Source: Methylococcus sp. EFPC2 | GTDB lineage: Bacteria > Pseudomonadota > Gammaproteobacteria > Methylococcales > Methylococcaceae | DNA: 64,000 nucleotides | Assembly (NCBI RefSeq): GCF_016925495.1 | Contig: NZ_CP070491.1 | Span: forward strand, 992,001-1,056,000 | Direction of reading: 5' to 3' | Shown: positions 25,424 to 34,919 of the stretch, one piece after another | Numbering within the stretch: the first letter of the stretch is position 1 | Layout: each line of letters starts with the position of its first letter | Notes under the pieces: generated by a model | The model's input: only the letters and a program-made list of their open reading frames with translations | Database searches by the model: none | Told to the model about the DNA's origin: nothing | Translations under genes and position numbers: made by a program

Positions 25424-27324
25424 ATGTCTGCCGATGGCGCCTTCCTGCCGCCGGACCCGGCGGCGCTCGAGGCGCTTGTCAACGAAGCGCTCGCGGCCCT
25501 GCCGGGGCATTCGGGGGACTTCCATCCTGATCCGGCCTTCGCTGCCCGGCGAGGCGGAGCTGCGCGATCTGCCCGCCCTATTGGCCGGTGCGACGGGATT
25601 CTCGCTTCAGCCCGCCGTCACTGCGCTGGCGCCGGATTTGGCCGAGGCGCTCCCTTATTTCTTGACCGCGGCCGAGCCGGCCTCGCCCGGCGCCCTGCCA
25701 GCCCCAGATCTCCCACCGGACTTCGACTCGGCGCTAGGGGTTCCCTCCCCCGCGACGGCCTCGGGCGCCGATCCGCGGCTTTCCCGGCAAGATCCGCGCC
25801 CGGGGCCTTTGTCGCAGTTCCAACCGCAGGCGGTGGCGGTCCTCCCTTCCATTTTCTTGACACCCCGCCCGCATCGCCTGGCGTGGTACCGGCCTCATCC
25901 CTTGCATCCCACGATTCGGAACCTTTCCCGAGGGCTCCTGCTCCGTCCGCGCATGAAGCTTCTGCGGCATCGTTATATTTCCTCAACGAGCACGGGGGGC
26001 TGTCCGGCCCGGCGACAGCATCCTCCGCCGCCTCGGATAGCGTACCGTCGCAGCACCCGGCCGATCTTGGCGCGATTCGGCGACCGTTCGATGCCCATGC
26101 CGTGCGCCGCGACTTTCCCATTCTCGAGGAACGGGGGCATGGGCGGCCGCTGATCTGGCTGGACAACGCCGCCACGACCCAAAAGCCTCAGGCGGTCATC
26201 GACCGCATCGCGCATTTTTATCGCCACGAGAACTCCAATATCCATCGGGCGGCCCATGCCTTGGCGGCGCGCGCCACCGACGCCTATGAGGATGCCCGCA
26301 ACAAGGCGGCGCGTTTCCTCAACGCCCAATCGGCCCGCGAGATCATTTTCGTCCGCGGTGCGACCGAAGGCATCAACCTGGTGGCGCAAAGCTGGGGACG
26401 CCGCCACGTGCAAGCCGGCTATGAGATCGTCCTGACCTGTCTCGAACACCATTCGAACATCCTCCCGTGGCAGCTGCTGGCCACCGAAAAGGGGGCACGG
26501 CTGCGGGTGGTGCCGGTGGATGAGATCGGCCAGGTGCTTCTGGACGAGTACGAAAAACTGCTTGGGCCGCGCACCCGCCTGGTGGCCTTGACCCATGTCT
26601 CCCACGCCCTGGGCACGATCACCCCGGTCGGGGAAATGGTCGAGATGGCGCACCGCTATGGCGCCCGGGTGCTGGTGGATGGCGCACAGGCGGTGTCCCA
26701 CCTTCCGGTGGATGTGCAGGTGCTCGGCAGCGATTTCTACGTCTTCTCCGGACACAAAGTCTTCGGTCCGACCGGCGTCGGGGTCCTGCAGGGCCGGCAG
26801 GAACTGCTCGACACCATGCCACCCTGGCAGGGGGCGGCAATATGATCGAAGACGTGACCTTCGAAAGATCCGCGTTTCAGCGCGCGCCGGCCCGCTTCGA
26901 AGCGGGAACCAACAACATCGCCGATGCGGTCGGTCTGGGAGCCGCTCTTGGTTATCTGAGTGCACTGGGTATCGAGAATGTCGCGCGCTACGAGCATGAA
27001 TTGCTGGTCTACGCAACCGAGGCGCTCCAGCCGATTGCCGGTCTCCGTCTGATCGGCACGGCCCGGGAGAAAACATCGGTGCTTTCCTTCGTGCTCGAGG
27101 GCTTCCGTTCCGAGGAGGTGGGGGACGCCCTTGACAAGGAAGGCATCGCGGTGCGCGCGGGCCATCATTGCGCGCAGCCGATCTTGCGCCGCTTCGGTCT
27201 AGCGAGCACGGTCCGGCCGTCACTGACGCTGTACAACACCACCGACGATATTGATGGCCTCGTCGCTGCGCTCCGGGATCTCCAAGGGAAGCGAGGCGGA
27301 TTTCCGCATGCGGACCGGTCTTAA
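25424..27324 (+). pseudogene. Frameshifted encapsulin-cargo cysteine desulfurase (SufS-like)
   Basis: ATG 25424 has AAGGAG 7 nt upstream; an earlier in-frame ATG (25328) overlaps the shell gene. A long disordered Pro/Ala-rich N-terminal extension (about 220 residues), typical of family 2A cargo, precedes the catalytic domain (VRRDFPILEERGHGRPLIWLDNAATTQKP in continuous form). The PLP lysine (FSGHKVF) and the catalytic Cys (RAGHHCAQP) are both present but lie in different frames: a G run of five at 26830-26834 instead of six moves PWQGGGNMIED out of frame and gives a stop at 26843-26845. Within the extension a second pair of shifts (about 25543 and 25790) leaves an 80-codon stretch out of its original frame. 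Confidence 0.85.
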
Positions 27325-27496
27325 TCCGGTGCCAGGGTGAGATGCGTCCTTCCCAAGACAAAACCTCGGGCGGGCCTACCGGATCACCCCCCAAAGCCAG
27401 TGATTTCCCCAGATCGCTGTCCTGGGGCCCATCCACCTCGCTCCGGCGTCCAAGGAATGGGCTAGGCCATGCTTGTGACGAGAGGACATCGGCTAG

Positions 27497-27973
27497 TCAG
27501 GCCGCCACGGCGTTATGGATTTCCTCTTCGTTGGAATCAATCACGGTCTGGTCCACTTCGACCGGCACGCCGGCGAGGGTGTCCTTCACTGGGCACAGGC
27601 CCTGAATATGGGTGAGCAAAGCATTCACCGCTTCACGCGGCGAAGGGCTCACCACCTTGAAGCTGTAGCGGATGCCCTGGAAACCGGGCCTGACGGGCGC
27701 CTGGCCAAGGAAGCCGTCAGGGTCGATCTCGCCTTCGGTTTGGACGGAAAACGCCTGCAACTCCACGTCATACTTGGGCGCGTAAAGCGCTGCCAGCACG
27801 GCCAAGCAACTGCCCAGGCCGCCGAGCACCAGTTCCACCGGATTGGGGCCGTGATCCTTGCCTCCCAGGGCTTCTGGCTCATCCGTCCGCAGGCGGTGCT
27901 GACGCGCCTTGATCTCTACTCCAAATCCCTCACCAGACCAGGCGGATTCCACTTTGAAAGTCAGGTTTGCCAT
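27497..27973 (-). CDS. OsmC-family protein
   Basis: The product has 158 residues. It carries the two conserved cysteines of OsmC/Ohr proteins, Cys56 (GGLGSCLAVLAALYA) and Cys127 (QGLCPVKDT), so thiol-dependent peroxide reduction is possible. ATG at 27973 has AAGGAG 8 nt upstream; an earlier in-frame start lacks this. It converges on the cysteine desulfurase gene, 172 bp apart. Placement among sulfur genes suggests handling of sulfur or peroxide species, which is inference from context. Confidence 0.85.
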   Translation of the reverse strand: MANLTFKVESAWSGEGFGVEIKARQHRLRTDEPEALGGKDHGPNPVELVLGGLGSCLAVLAALYAPKYDVELQAFSVQTEGEIDPDGFLGQAPVRPGFQGIRYSFKVVSPSPREAVNALLTHIQGLCPVKDTLAGVPVEVDQTVIDSNEEEIHNAVAA

Positions 27974-28642
27974 CGTGTTTCTCCTTGATCGATTTGTGAA
28001 AACCACAACGTGATAGAACGACGCTTCACAGCCTTTTCCTTGGCGGCCTTGACCGTCTATTGGCGCCAATACTGGCCGTGAAGCACCATACCTCTTCTTG
28101 AGAGTCTGAAAAAAAAGCCAGCGATTCGTGATGAACCACTGGCTTCCGGCTATCCGGTCAGCATCAATCAGACGACCCGAAAAAACCCTTACAAAACAAT
28201 CGATACAGCCGACCGTTGCTCACAGTAAAAGTCCAATTCAGCGAGGCCAATCCCCCGTTCGATTCGAAGCCGCTATCGTGATGAGTGAATGTCTCCCGCC
28301 AATGGATTTTGCAATGGCATCGAAAAGGTAGGAGAGCCAATTGGACTCCGCCACGCCAAGACAGCAGCGACATCGGGCCCAGAAGGTTGAATCAGGTCTA
28401 GGGGATGCAACCCCAAACCGCCGAAATTTCCGCGCGGCATCAGAATGTTTGCAGCTCGTTGTGCGCTTTGAGCGGTTGCCTCGTCTTAAGGCGCGAAATA
28501 CGGAGGGAGATGACATAGTTTCTGGCAAAGGTTGGGTTGAGCTTTTGACGCCTGGAACTTCAGGAAAATGGTCAACAACTTTGACAGCAAGAGGCATGCA
28601 TCGGGTGTCCGGAAAATTCGGCGGTTTGGGTTTGCATCGTTT
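27974..28642. other. Region without convincing gene
   Basis: Apart from the terminator at 28115-28145 I find no supported gene. Open frames on both strands (for example 28238-28597 minus and 28341-28757 plus) lack SD sites and recognisable motifs and may be relics of an inserted element. Confidence 0.5.
28115..28145 (-). terminator. Rho-independent terminator, minus strand
   Basis: AAGCCAG and CTGGCTT form a 7-bp stem that, read on the minus strand, is followed by eight T. It is suited to end transcripts of the small gene at 28643-28843. Confidence 0.65.
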
Positions 28643-28843
28643 TCAAGCCGCATCCGAAGCAATTAAATGTCCACGCTGCAAAGCCTGCGTATCAAGCTTG
28701 CCGGAAGAGGCGGCAAAGTCCTCCAGCAGCTCACGGATCAAGCGGTTGAGATCGTAGCCTTGGGTTTTGAGCTGCTGCGCCAGCCGATAGGGTACAGGGA
28801 CTTGAACGGCAGACGGTGCGGGATGAACGGTACGGTTAAGCAT
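28643..28843 (-). CDS. Small unknown protein, 66 residues
   Basis: Not recognised. The centre reads VPYRLAQQLKTQGYDLNRLIRELLEDF, which could be a helix-turn-helix-like or ribbon-helix-helix-like helical pair of the kind found in small DNA-binding or antitoxin proteins; this is only a resemblance. ATG at 28843 has GGAG 8 nt upstream. A terminator for this strand lies about 500 bp downstream. Confidence 0.45.
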   Translation of the reverse strand: MLNRTVHPAPSAVQVPVPYRLAQQLKTQGYDLNRLIRELLEDFAASSGKLDTQALQRGHLIASDAA

Positions 28844-29330
28844 CGAATGATCTCCAAAGATGAAAGGGGGAAAGCAATGCCGGATGACAACCCGGTTGGG
28901 GATGTTCAGGGATATCCCCCCAGTCAATCCGGCTTGCCGCCAACCTTTGGCAATAGTGGAACTCCATTGGGCTTGGAGTATAAGTAGGTCTTTTTATTCT
29001 TAAAAAGAATACATTGTCATTTTGTTATAACTAATTTACTGATATTGACCATTGGCGCCCTTCAGGTAGGGCTATCCTAAGGGCGAGAGATCTGGCCTGA
29101 CCTCGGTCAATATAAAAGCAACGATCAGGGGGAAGTATCAGGTTTTCTCTGCAGCGCCACGAACGGCCGGACGGCTCCGGCGATCGAACGGCTTTCCTCT
29201 GCGGTCGCGCCGTGAGCCGCACGCCTGCGGCATATGCATATTCGGAATTATTCGTTGGCCCCCGTCCCCGGCCGACCTAATCTTCTCTTATCGCCAGGCC
29301 CGCCGCCGGGCTCAATCCAGTGGGGAACCC
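28844..29330. other. AT-rich intergenic region with one structured element
   Basis: No gene found. The first 200 bases are clearly more AT-rich than their surroundings. The structured element at 29042-29113 and the upstream region of the sulfhydrylase gene lie here. Confidence 0.5.
29042..29113. other. Multi-stem structured element
   Basis: ATATTGACC (29042-29050) and GGTCAATAT (29105-29113) form a perfect 9-bp closing stem. Inside, CGCCCTT (29056-29062) pairs with AAGGGCG (29079-29085), with further pairing AGG-TA/TATCCT in its loop, and a weaker GAG...CTC stem follows. The layout is that of a small junction RNA or a folded DNA site. It lies 218 bp before the sulfhydrylase start and upstream of the minus-strand gene at 28643, so direction is unknown. 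Confidence 0.45.
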
Positions 29331-30602
<1,272 letters not shown>

Positions 30603-31127
30603 CGCTGCCGGCATCCCGCCGACCGAAACTGACGAGGACGAGTACCGGCAACACAAGGGACTCAACTCAACAACCGGGCGGAATGGTTTTCACCAAACCG
30701 ATCCAGTAGAAAGAGCGGCCGATGCGGCGGTTCAAGCCGTTCAAACAGGCATACGACAACGATTCCTTCCATTTTGAGGCCATAAGCAACGAAGCTGATG
30801 CATGACTTCCCATCCCAAAATAACGACCGTTAGTTTGGTATCGCTCGTTCCGGACTCGAAACAGCCTAATTCCGACCGAATTAAGGCTCTTTTTCGTACC
30901 AGAAAACTGATCTATGAAATCTGAGTACCACGGTTGGCCTAGCGGGTTGGGTTTCGTGGTACTGAACCTATCCTGACGGTGTTTAGGGGCGTCACTATGG
31001 CCCATCAAGTCCGGAAAGACGTTAGGCGCTGATCGCTGGGCCTTCTACGGGGCATGAAACACACGGCTTCTGAGCTTGTGGCCCCAAAATGAAGGAATCG
31101 TTGCCATACCCCAACGTCAGCCGAGTG
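30603..31127. other. Region without supported gene
   Basis: Holds the terminator at 30863-30894 and the left flank of the insertion sequence. An open frame on the minus strand at 30667-31008 has no SD or motif. Nothing else is identifiable. Confidence 0.5.
30863..30894 (+). terminator. Rho-independent terminator, plus strand
   Basis: AGCCTAATTC pairs with GAATTAAGGCT (one bulge) and is followed by CTTTTTC. It is about 260 bp after the sulfhydrylase stop and would end its transcript. Confidence 0.55.
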
Positions 31128-31145
31128 CCGATTGCGTTGAAAAAC
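31128..31145 (+). repeat. Left inverted repeat of the IS
   Basis: CCGATTGCGTTGAAAAAC, exact reverse complement of 32659-32676. Confidence 0.8.
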
Positions 31146-31204
31146 ACCTGCCGACGGGGGCCCAACTGGTAAAATGAAGCCTCATCCAAATCGGAGCCGG
31201 AAGC

Positions 31205-32557
31205 ATGATGGGGCAGCAGGTGTGGGGTCAGGAACAGCTGTTTTATTCCTTCAGCCTCGAGGATCATGTCCCGTCAAACCATCTGTTACGAGGCATCGAC
31301 CACTTTCTCGATATCGGCAGCCTGCGTCAGCATCTGGCCGGGTTCTACAGCCACACGGGACGTCCTTCCATTGATCCCGAGTTGATGATCCGCATGTTGA
31401 TCGTCGGCTACTGCTTCGGGATCCGCTCCGAACGCCGGCTGTGCGAGGAAGTCCACCTGAACCTGGCCTACCGCTGGTTCTGCCGCTTGGGATTGCAGGA
31501 TCCCGTTCCGGATCATTCCACCTTTTCCAAGAACCGCCATGGGCGCTTTCGCGAAAGCGGTGTCTTCCGTCACGTGTTCGAGACCGTGCTGCAGCGCTGC
31601 ATGGCGGAAGGGCTGGTCAAGGGCGAAGGCTTCGCCACCGACGCCAGTATCATCAAGGCCGATGCGCAGCGGCAACGCCGGGTGTCGGGTGAAGAGATCG
31701 ACTGGGGTGATCCCGAGCAGGCCATGGAGGAGGTCAATACCCCTGCCGATCCGCCGAAGGTCCTGTCGCCCACGGATCCGGCGGCGAACTGGACCGGCGC
31801 GGCCGGCGGGGCTCCGTTCTTCGCTTACTCAACCAATTACCTGGTCGACCTGGAGGCGGGGATCATCGTCGACGTCGAAGCCTCTTCGGTCAACAAGACC
31901 GCGGAGGTGGAGGCCACGCGCACGATGATCAACCGGGTGGAAGGACAATTCGGTTTGAAGCCGGAGCGCCTGGTCGGCGACACCAACTACGGCTCGGCCG
32001 CCATGCTCGCCTGGCTGGTCGACGAGAAACAGATTGCCCCGCACGTGCCGGTCTGGGACAAGTCCGAACGTCAGGACGGCACCTTCTCGCGCAGCGACTT
32101 TGACTGGTGCGAGCAAGAAAACGAATACCGCTGTCCCGCAGGAAAGCCGCTGCGGAGTGAATGGCGACCGTTCAAGCACCCGCGTACGCACATCACCCAA
32201 GCCGACACCATCATTTACCGCTCCAGTCAGCGAGACTGCGCGAGTTGTCCGCTGAAGGCGCGCTGCTGCCCGAACACCACATTCCGCAAGATCGTCCGCA
32301 GCATCCATGAGAAGGCGCGCGAGGTGGCCCGGAACATCGCCACGACCGGTGCCTACCGGCGATCCATGAAAGAGCGCAAGAAGGTGGAAATGCTGTTCGC
32401 CCATCTCAAGCGCATCCTCCGGCTCGACAAGCTGCGTCTGCGTGGCTTCAGCGGCGCCAGCGACGAGTTCCTGTTGGCGGCGACTGCCCAGAATTTGCGA
32501 AGAATGGCGAAATGGCTGATGCCAATGGCACCAAAAGCCGTCGAAGTACCCGCATAA
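31205..32557 (+). CDS. IS1182-family transposase
   Basis: The product has 450 residues. The N-terminal DUF772-type region (DHVPSNHLLRGIDHFLD, PSIDPELMIRMLIVGYCFG) is followed by a DDE domain with GEGFATDASIIKADA as the first acidic motif, LVGDTNYGSAAMLAWL as the second, and the C-terminal RRSMKERKKVEMLFAHLKR carrying the Glu. A Cys cluster (CASCPLKARCC) lies between. The frame is intact and ATG 31205 has GGAG upstream, so the element may be active. Confidence 0.88.
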   Translation: MMGQQVWGQEQLFYSFSLEDHVPSNHLLRGIDHFLDIGSLRQHLAGFYSHTGRPSIDPELMIRMLIVGYCFGIRSERRLCEEVHLNLAYRWFCRLGLQDPVPDHSTFSKNRHGRFRESGVFRHVFETVLQRCMAEGLVKGEGFATDASIIKADAQRQRRVSGEEIDWGDPEQAMEEVNTPADPPKVLSPTDPAANWTGAAGGAPFFAYSTNYLVDLEAGIIVDVEASSVNKTAEVEATRTMINRVEGQFGLKPERLVGDTNYGSAAMLAWLVDEKQIAPHVPVWDKSERQDGTFSRSDFDWCEQENEYRCPAGKPLRSEWRPFKHPRTHITQADTIIYRSSQRDCASCPLKARCCPNTTFRKIVRSIHEKAREVARNIATTGAYRRSMKERKKVEMLFAHLKRILRLDKLRLRGFSGASDEFLLAATAQNLRRMAKWLMPMAPKAVEVPA

Positions 32558-32658
32558 CGGCGGGACAAGCCCGCCTTACCCGGAAAAACCGATCGACTGT
32601 CGCCGAAATGGCTCGCCAAGCTATCATCGGTTACTCGCCACCCGCGATAGCAAAGGGA

Positions 32659-32676
32659 GTTTTTCAACGCAATCGG
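32659..32676 (-). repeat. Right inverted repeat of the IS
   Basis: GTTTTTCAACGCAATCGG, exact reverse complement of 31128-31145. Confidence 0.8.
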
Positions 32677-33074
32677 CCGTTGGCTGCCCGTCAGCCCGCA
32701 TCGCGACCGAAGTGCTTCTGCCGGCGCAAGGCCAACCCGGCACGAACGAGCGCCGATTCGAAGTCCGGGAAGTCCTTGGCGGCATATCCTTTCTGTAACC
32801 CAATCCACTTCAGCGTTTCCAACCTCTCCCCTGAATCGGAGCACTCGGTAGACAGGAAACCCAGCGGCTGCAGTGAATCAGGACCACTCTGCAGAGCTGC
32901 GCGCTGCGCCCGAGAGAGCTGACGGAACCTCACTCCAGTCCGTACAAAGAACCCGGGGGACGGCGGACAAATTATTGGAAATTGCCTGAAACGATGCAGC
33001 CGTCAGTCACAACAACCACCGACTGAAAGCCGGTGATCGTTGAGTCGCATTCAATTTCTCCCCACTTCTCGGCC
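32677..33074. other. IS flank, no supported gene
   Basis: A minus-strand open frame at 32691-32933 (80 codons, ending ALRRQKHFGRDAG) has protein-like composition but no SD or known motif; it may be a remnant. Nothing else is seen. Confidence 0.4.
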
Positions 33075-34730
33075 TCATTGCACCGTCAGCAGCAGAACCG
33101 CATCCTCCCAGCCCGATGGTTTCTGAAATGCATAGATGCCGCGGTTGGCCACAAGGCTAGGCTCCGCGGTGGTATTCCAGGCGTTGCTGACCGGGTTGTA
33201 CCATTTCGCGCTCACCGGTCCGGCGAAGTCCCTCAGGTCCAGGGTGATCTGCCAGTTTTCGGGGAGGTAGGCCACCCCCAGACGGCCGTCCGGCGTCTTG
33301 GCGAAAGCCATCCGGTTTAGCGGGTTCGACGACTGGTCATAAATGAGTTGATGTTGGGGAACCAGATTCCACCAGGCCATGCCGGAGAAAAAGTCGAACC
33401 AATAGCGCATCTGGGTGGCGCCGGGTCGGGCGAGCGCGGTATCGAGCGGCCAGCCGATCGTTGCCTGGTTGCCCGTATTGCCCCAGTTCCAGACGCCACC
33501 GGCGCCATAGGTAATGCCCTTGGATCCCGACAGCATCGCGAGATAGGCCATGCTCCGCGGCAGCCGAACGGGATAGGGCTGCTGGTAGTAGAGGTTTTCT
33601 CCGTTTTGCAGCCGCATACTGTCGTACACTCCCTCCATGTTAATGACCGGTTTGCGCGGTGCTTGGTTATACAGCGCGAGAGTCCAGTCGATCGCGTTTT
33701 GGACGGCCACCGGCGCGGAAAAGGCTTTCCGAGGCTCCTTGAGATAGGGATCATGGACCCAGCCGTTGCCGGACTGCAAGCCGGCGAAATCCGTGTAGCG
33801 CTTGTCATGAAAAGCTTGCGCGGGGTCAAATTTGACCCGTGGGTGCGCCGAAACAAGATGTCCGGGCGCGCTGGCCGCGAGTTCGGCGCCGGCAGCATCG
33901 ATCTGCGGCGTGGGTATGCCGTCAGCCACCGGCGCATACACGACGAAATAGCCGTTCATGCGCGCCGCGAGATTACGGGCAAAACGGCGCACCTCCGTGG
34001 TGTTCGTCTTGGGAAATCCGGGGCCTGGTTCGGCGATCGCCGTGAAGTAGACCATTAGGCCCTGGCTGTTGGCATAGCGTACCTTTCTCTCGACTTCCCG
34101 CCAGTAGGCCGGGTTCCACTGGAGGCTCGGACCCGACCCCATGAACGGCGCATTGCCGCTGCGGTCCCTCGACCGCTTCACCCAACCTTGCCCAGTGTGG
34201 ACTTGAATGACATTGAAGTTCTGCTTCTTGCGCAAGTCGATGTAGGACTCCCATTCCGATGGCGAGGCGGCGATCAGAGCGGACCAGGCCGTATCGCCCA
34301 GCCACAGGAAGGGTTTGCCGTTTGCGTAGGTCAGATAGCGCGCATCGGCGCTGACCTTCGGGTATCCAGACGCATAGAGCGGGTTGCTTCCGGCGAAGGG
34401 GGTCACGGTCACCGTCCCGGTGCGGTGGTGAAGCCCGGCGTTGGCGGCATCGGAGGCGGTGGTTCGCCAGGTCCAGACGCCCGGCTTGGGGAACATGGCT
34501 TGCAGGCGAAAGGTGCTGCCGCCATCCCAGAAGGCCTTGCCTGTCGTGTGCTCGCCGGTTGGCGCCGTGTAGGTCACTGAAACCGTCACGTTGGCATAGG
34601 GGTTGGCATACGGCCGAGTGCTGGTGAGACTTGCCTCCCAAGGCGCCCAGGTTTCGACCGCCGAAGCACGGTCAGGCCATTGGATCGCAAAGGTGAAAAA
34701 GAGCACAAACAGAAACCGAAATCCAGACAT
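33075..34730 (-). CDS. Secreted apiosidase-like glycoside hydrolase (DUF4038)
   Basis: The product has 551 residues. A signal peptide ends near DRASA. Residues about 25-110 look like a DUF5060 beta-sandwich (TFRLQAMFPKPGVWTWRT); about 115-430 the DUF4038 catalytic barrel (KPFLWLGDTAWSAL, QNFNVIQVHTGQGW, KPVINMEGVYD); the end (ENWQITLDLRDFAG to VLLLTV) resembles the collagen-binding-like C-terminal domain seen in these proteins. DUF4038 includes GH140 apiosidases acting on plant pectin; the substrate here is unknown. ATG 34730 has AGAGGAG 5 nt upstream. It is cargo between the IS and traN and is unrelated to transfer. Confidence 0.75.
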   Translation of the reverse strand: MSGFRFLFVLFFTFAIQWPDRASAVETWAPWEASLTSTRPYANPYANVTVSVTYTAPTGEHTTGKAFWDGGSTFRLQAMFPKPGVWTWRTTASDAANAGLHHRTGTVTVTPFAGSNPLYASGYPKVSADARYLTYANGKPFLWLGDTAWSALIAASPSEWESYIDLRKKQNFNVIQVHTGQGWVKRSRDRSGNAPFMGSGPSLQWNPAYWREVERKVRYANSQGLMVYFTAIAEPGPGFPKTNTTEVRRFARNLAARMNGYFVVYAPVADGIPTPQIDAAGAELAASAPGHLVSAHPRVKFDPAQAFHDKRYTDFAGLQSGNGWVHDPYLKEPRKAFSAPVAVQNAIDWTLALYNQAPRKPVINMEGVYDSMRLQNGENLYYQQPYPVRLPRSMAYLAMLSGSKGITYGAGGVWNWGNTGNQATIGWPLDTALARPGATQMRYWFDFFSGMAWWNLVPQHQLIYDQSSNPLNRMAFAKTPDGRLGVAYLPENWQITLDLRDFAGPVSAKWYNPVSNAWNTTAEPSLVANRGIYAFQKPSGWEDAVLLLTVQ

Positions 34731-34919
34731 GACACTCCTCTGAAGGCCAAAAGTGCAGCAATGCCAAATTTCTTGGCAGTTTTCTCGAACGTACAAAGGT
34801 CCGTCCGGTGGCAATGTCGGGCTTGGTGGCAAGGTGCTGAAGTCAGATGTTGAGCGTCTTACACACCGTCCGCATCCTGATTTCGTAGTGGCGGGAAGGC
34901 TTGCTGCCCTGTCTTTCCT

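Larger units (their letters stand above)
31128..32676 (+). mobile_element. IS1182-type insertion sequence
   Basis: An 18-bp perfect inverted repeat, CCGATTGCGTTGAAAAAC, at 31128-31145 and 32659-32676 flanks one transposase gene. Weaker similarity continues outward (CAGCC on both sides), so the true ends may lie 10-40 bp further out; no target duplication was identified. Confidence 0.8.

Noticed and set aside
28238-28757. Opposing open frames in the 28.2-28.8 kb region
   Set aside because: No SD, no motif, and composition unlike real proteins on either strand.
29280-29330. SAM riboswitch before the sulfhydrylase gene
   Set aside because: CTCTTATC occurs near 29285 as in SAM-I, but the following core and stems do not match; other SAM classes are not evident either.
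30667-31008. 113-codon minus-strand frame left of the IS
   Set aside because: No SD and no family; lies across a probable terminator.
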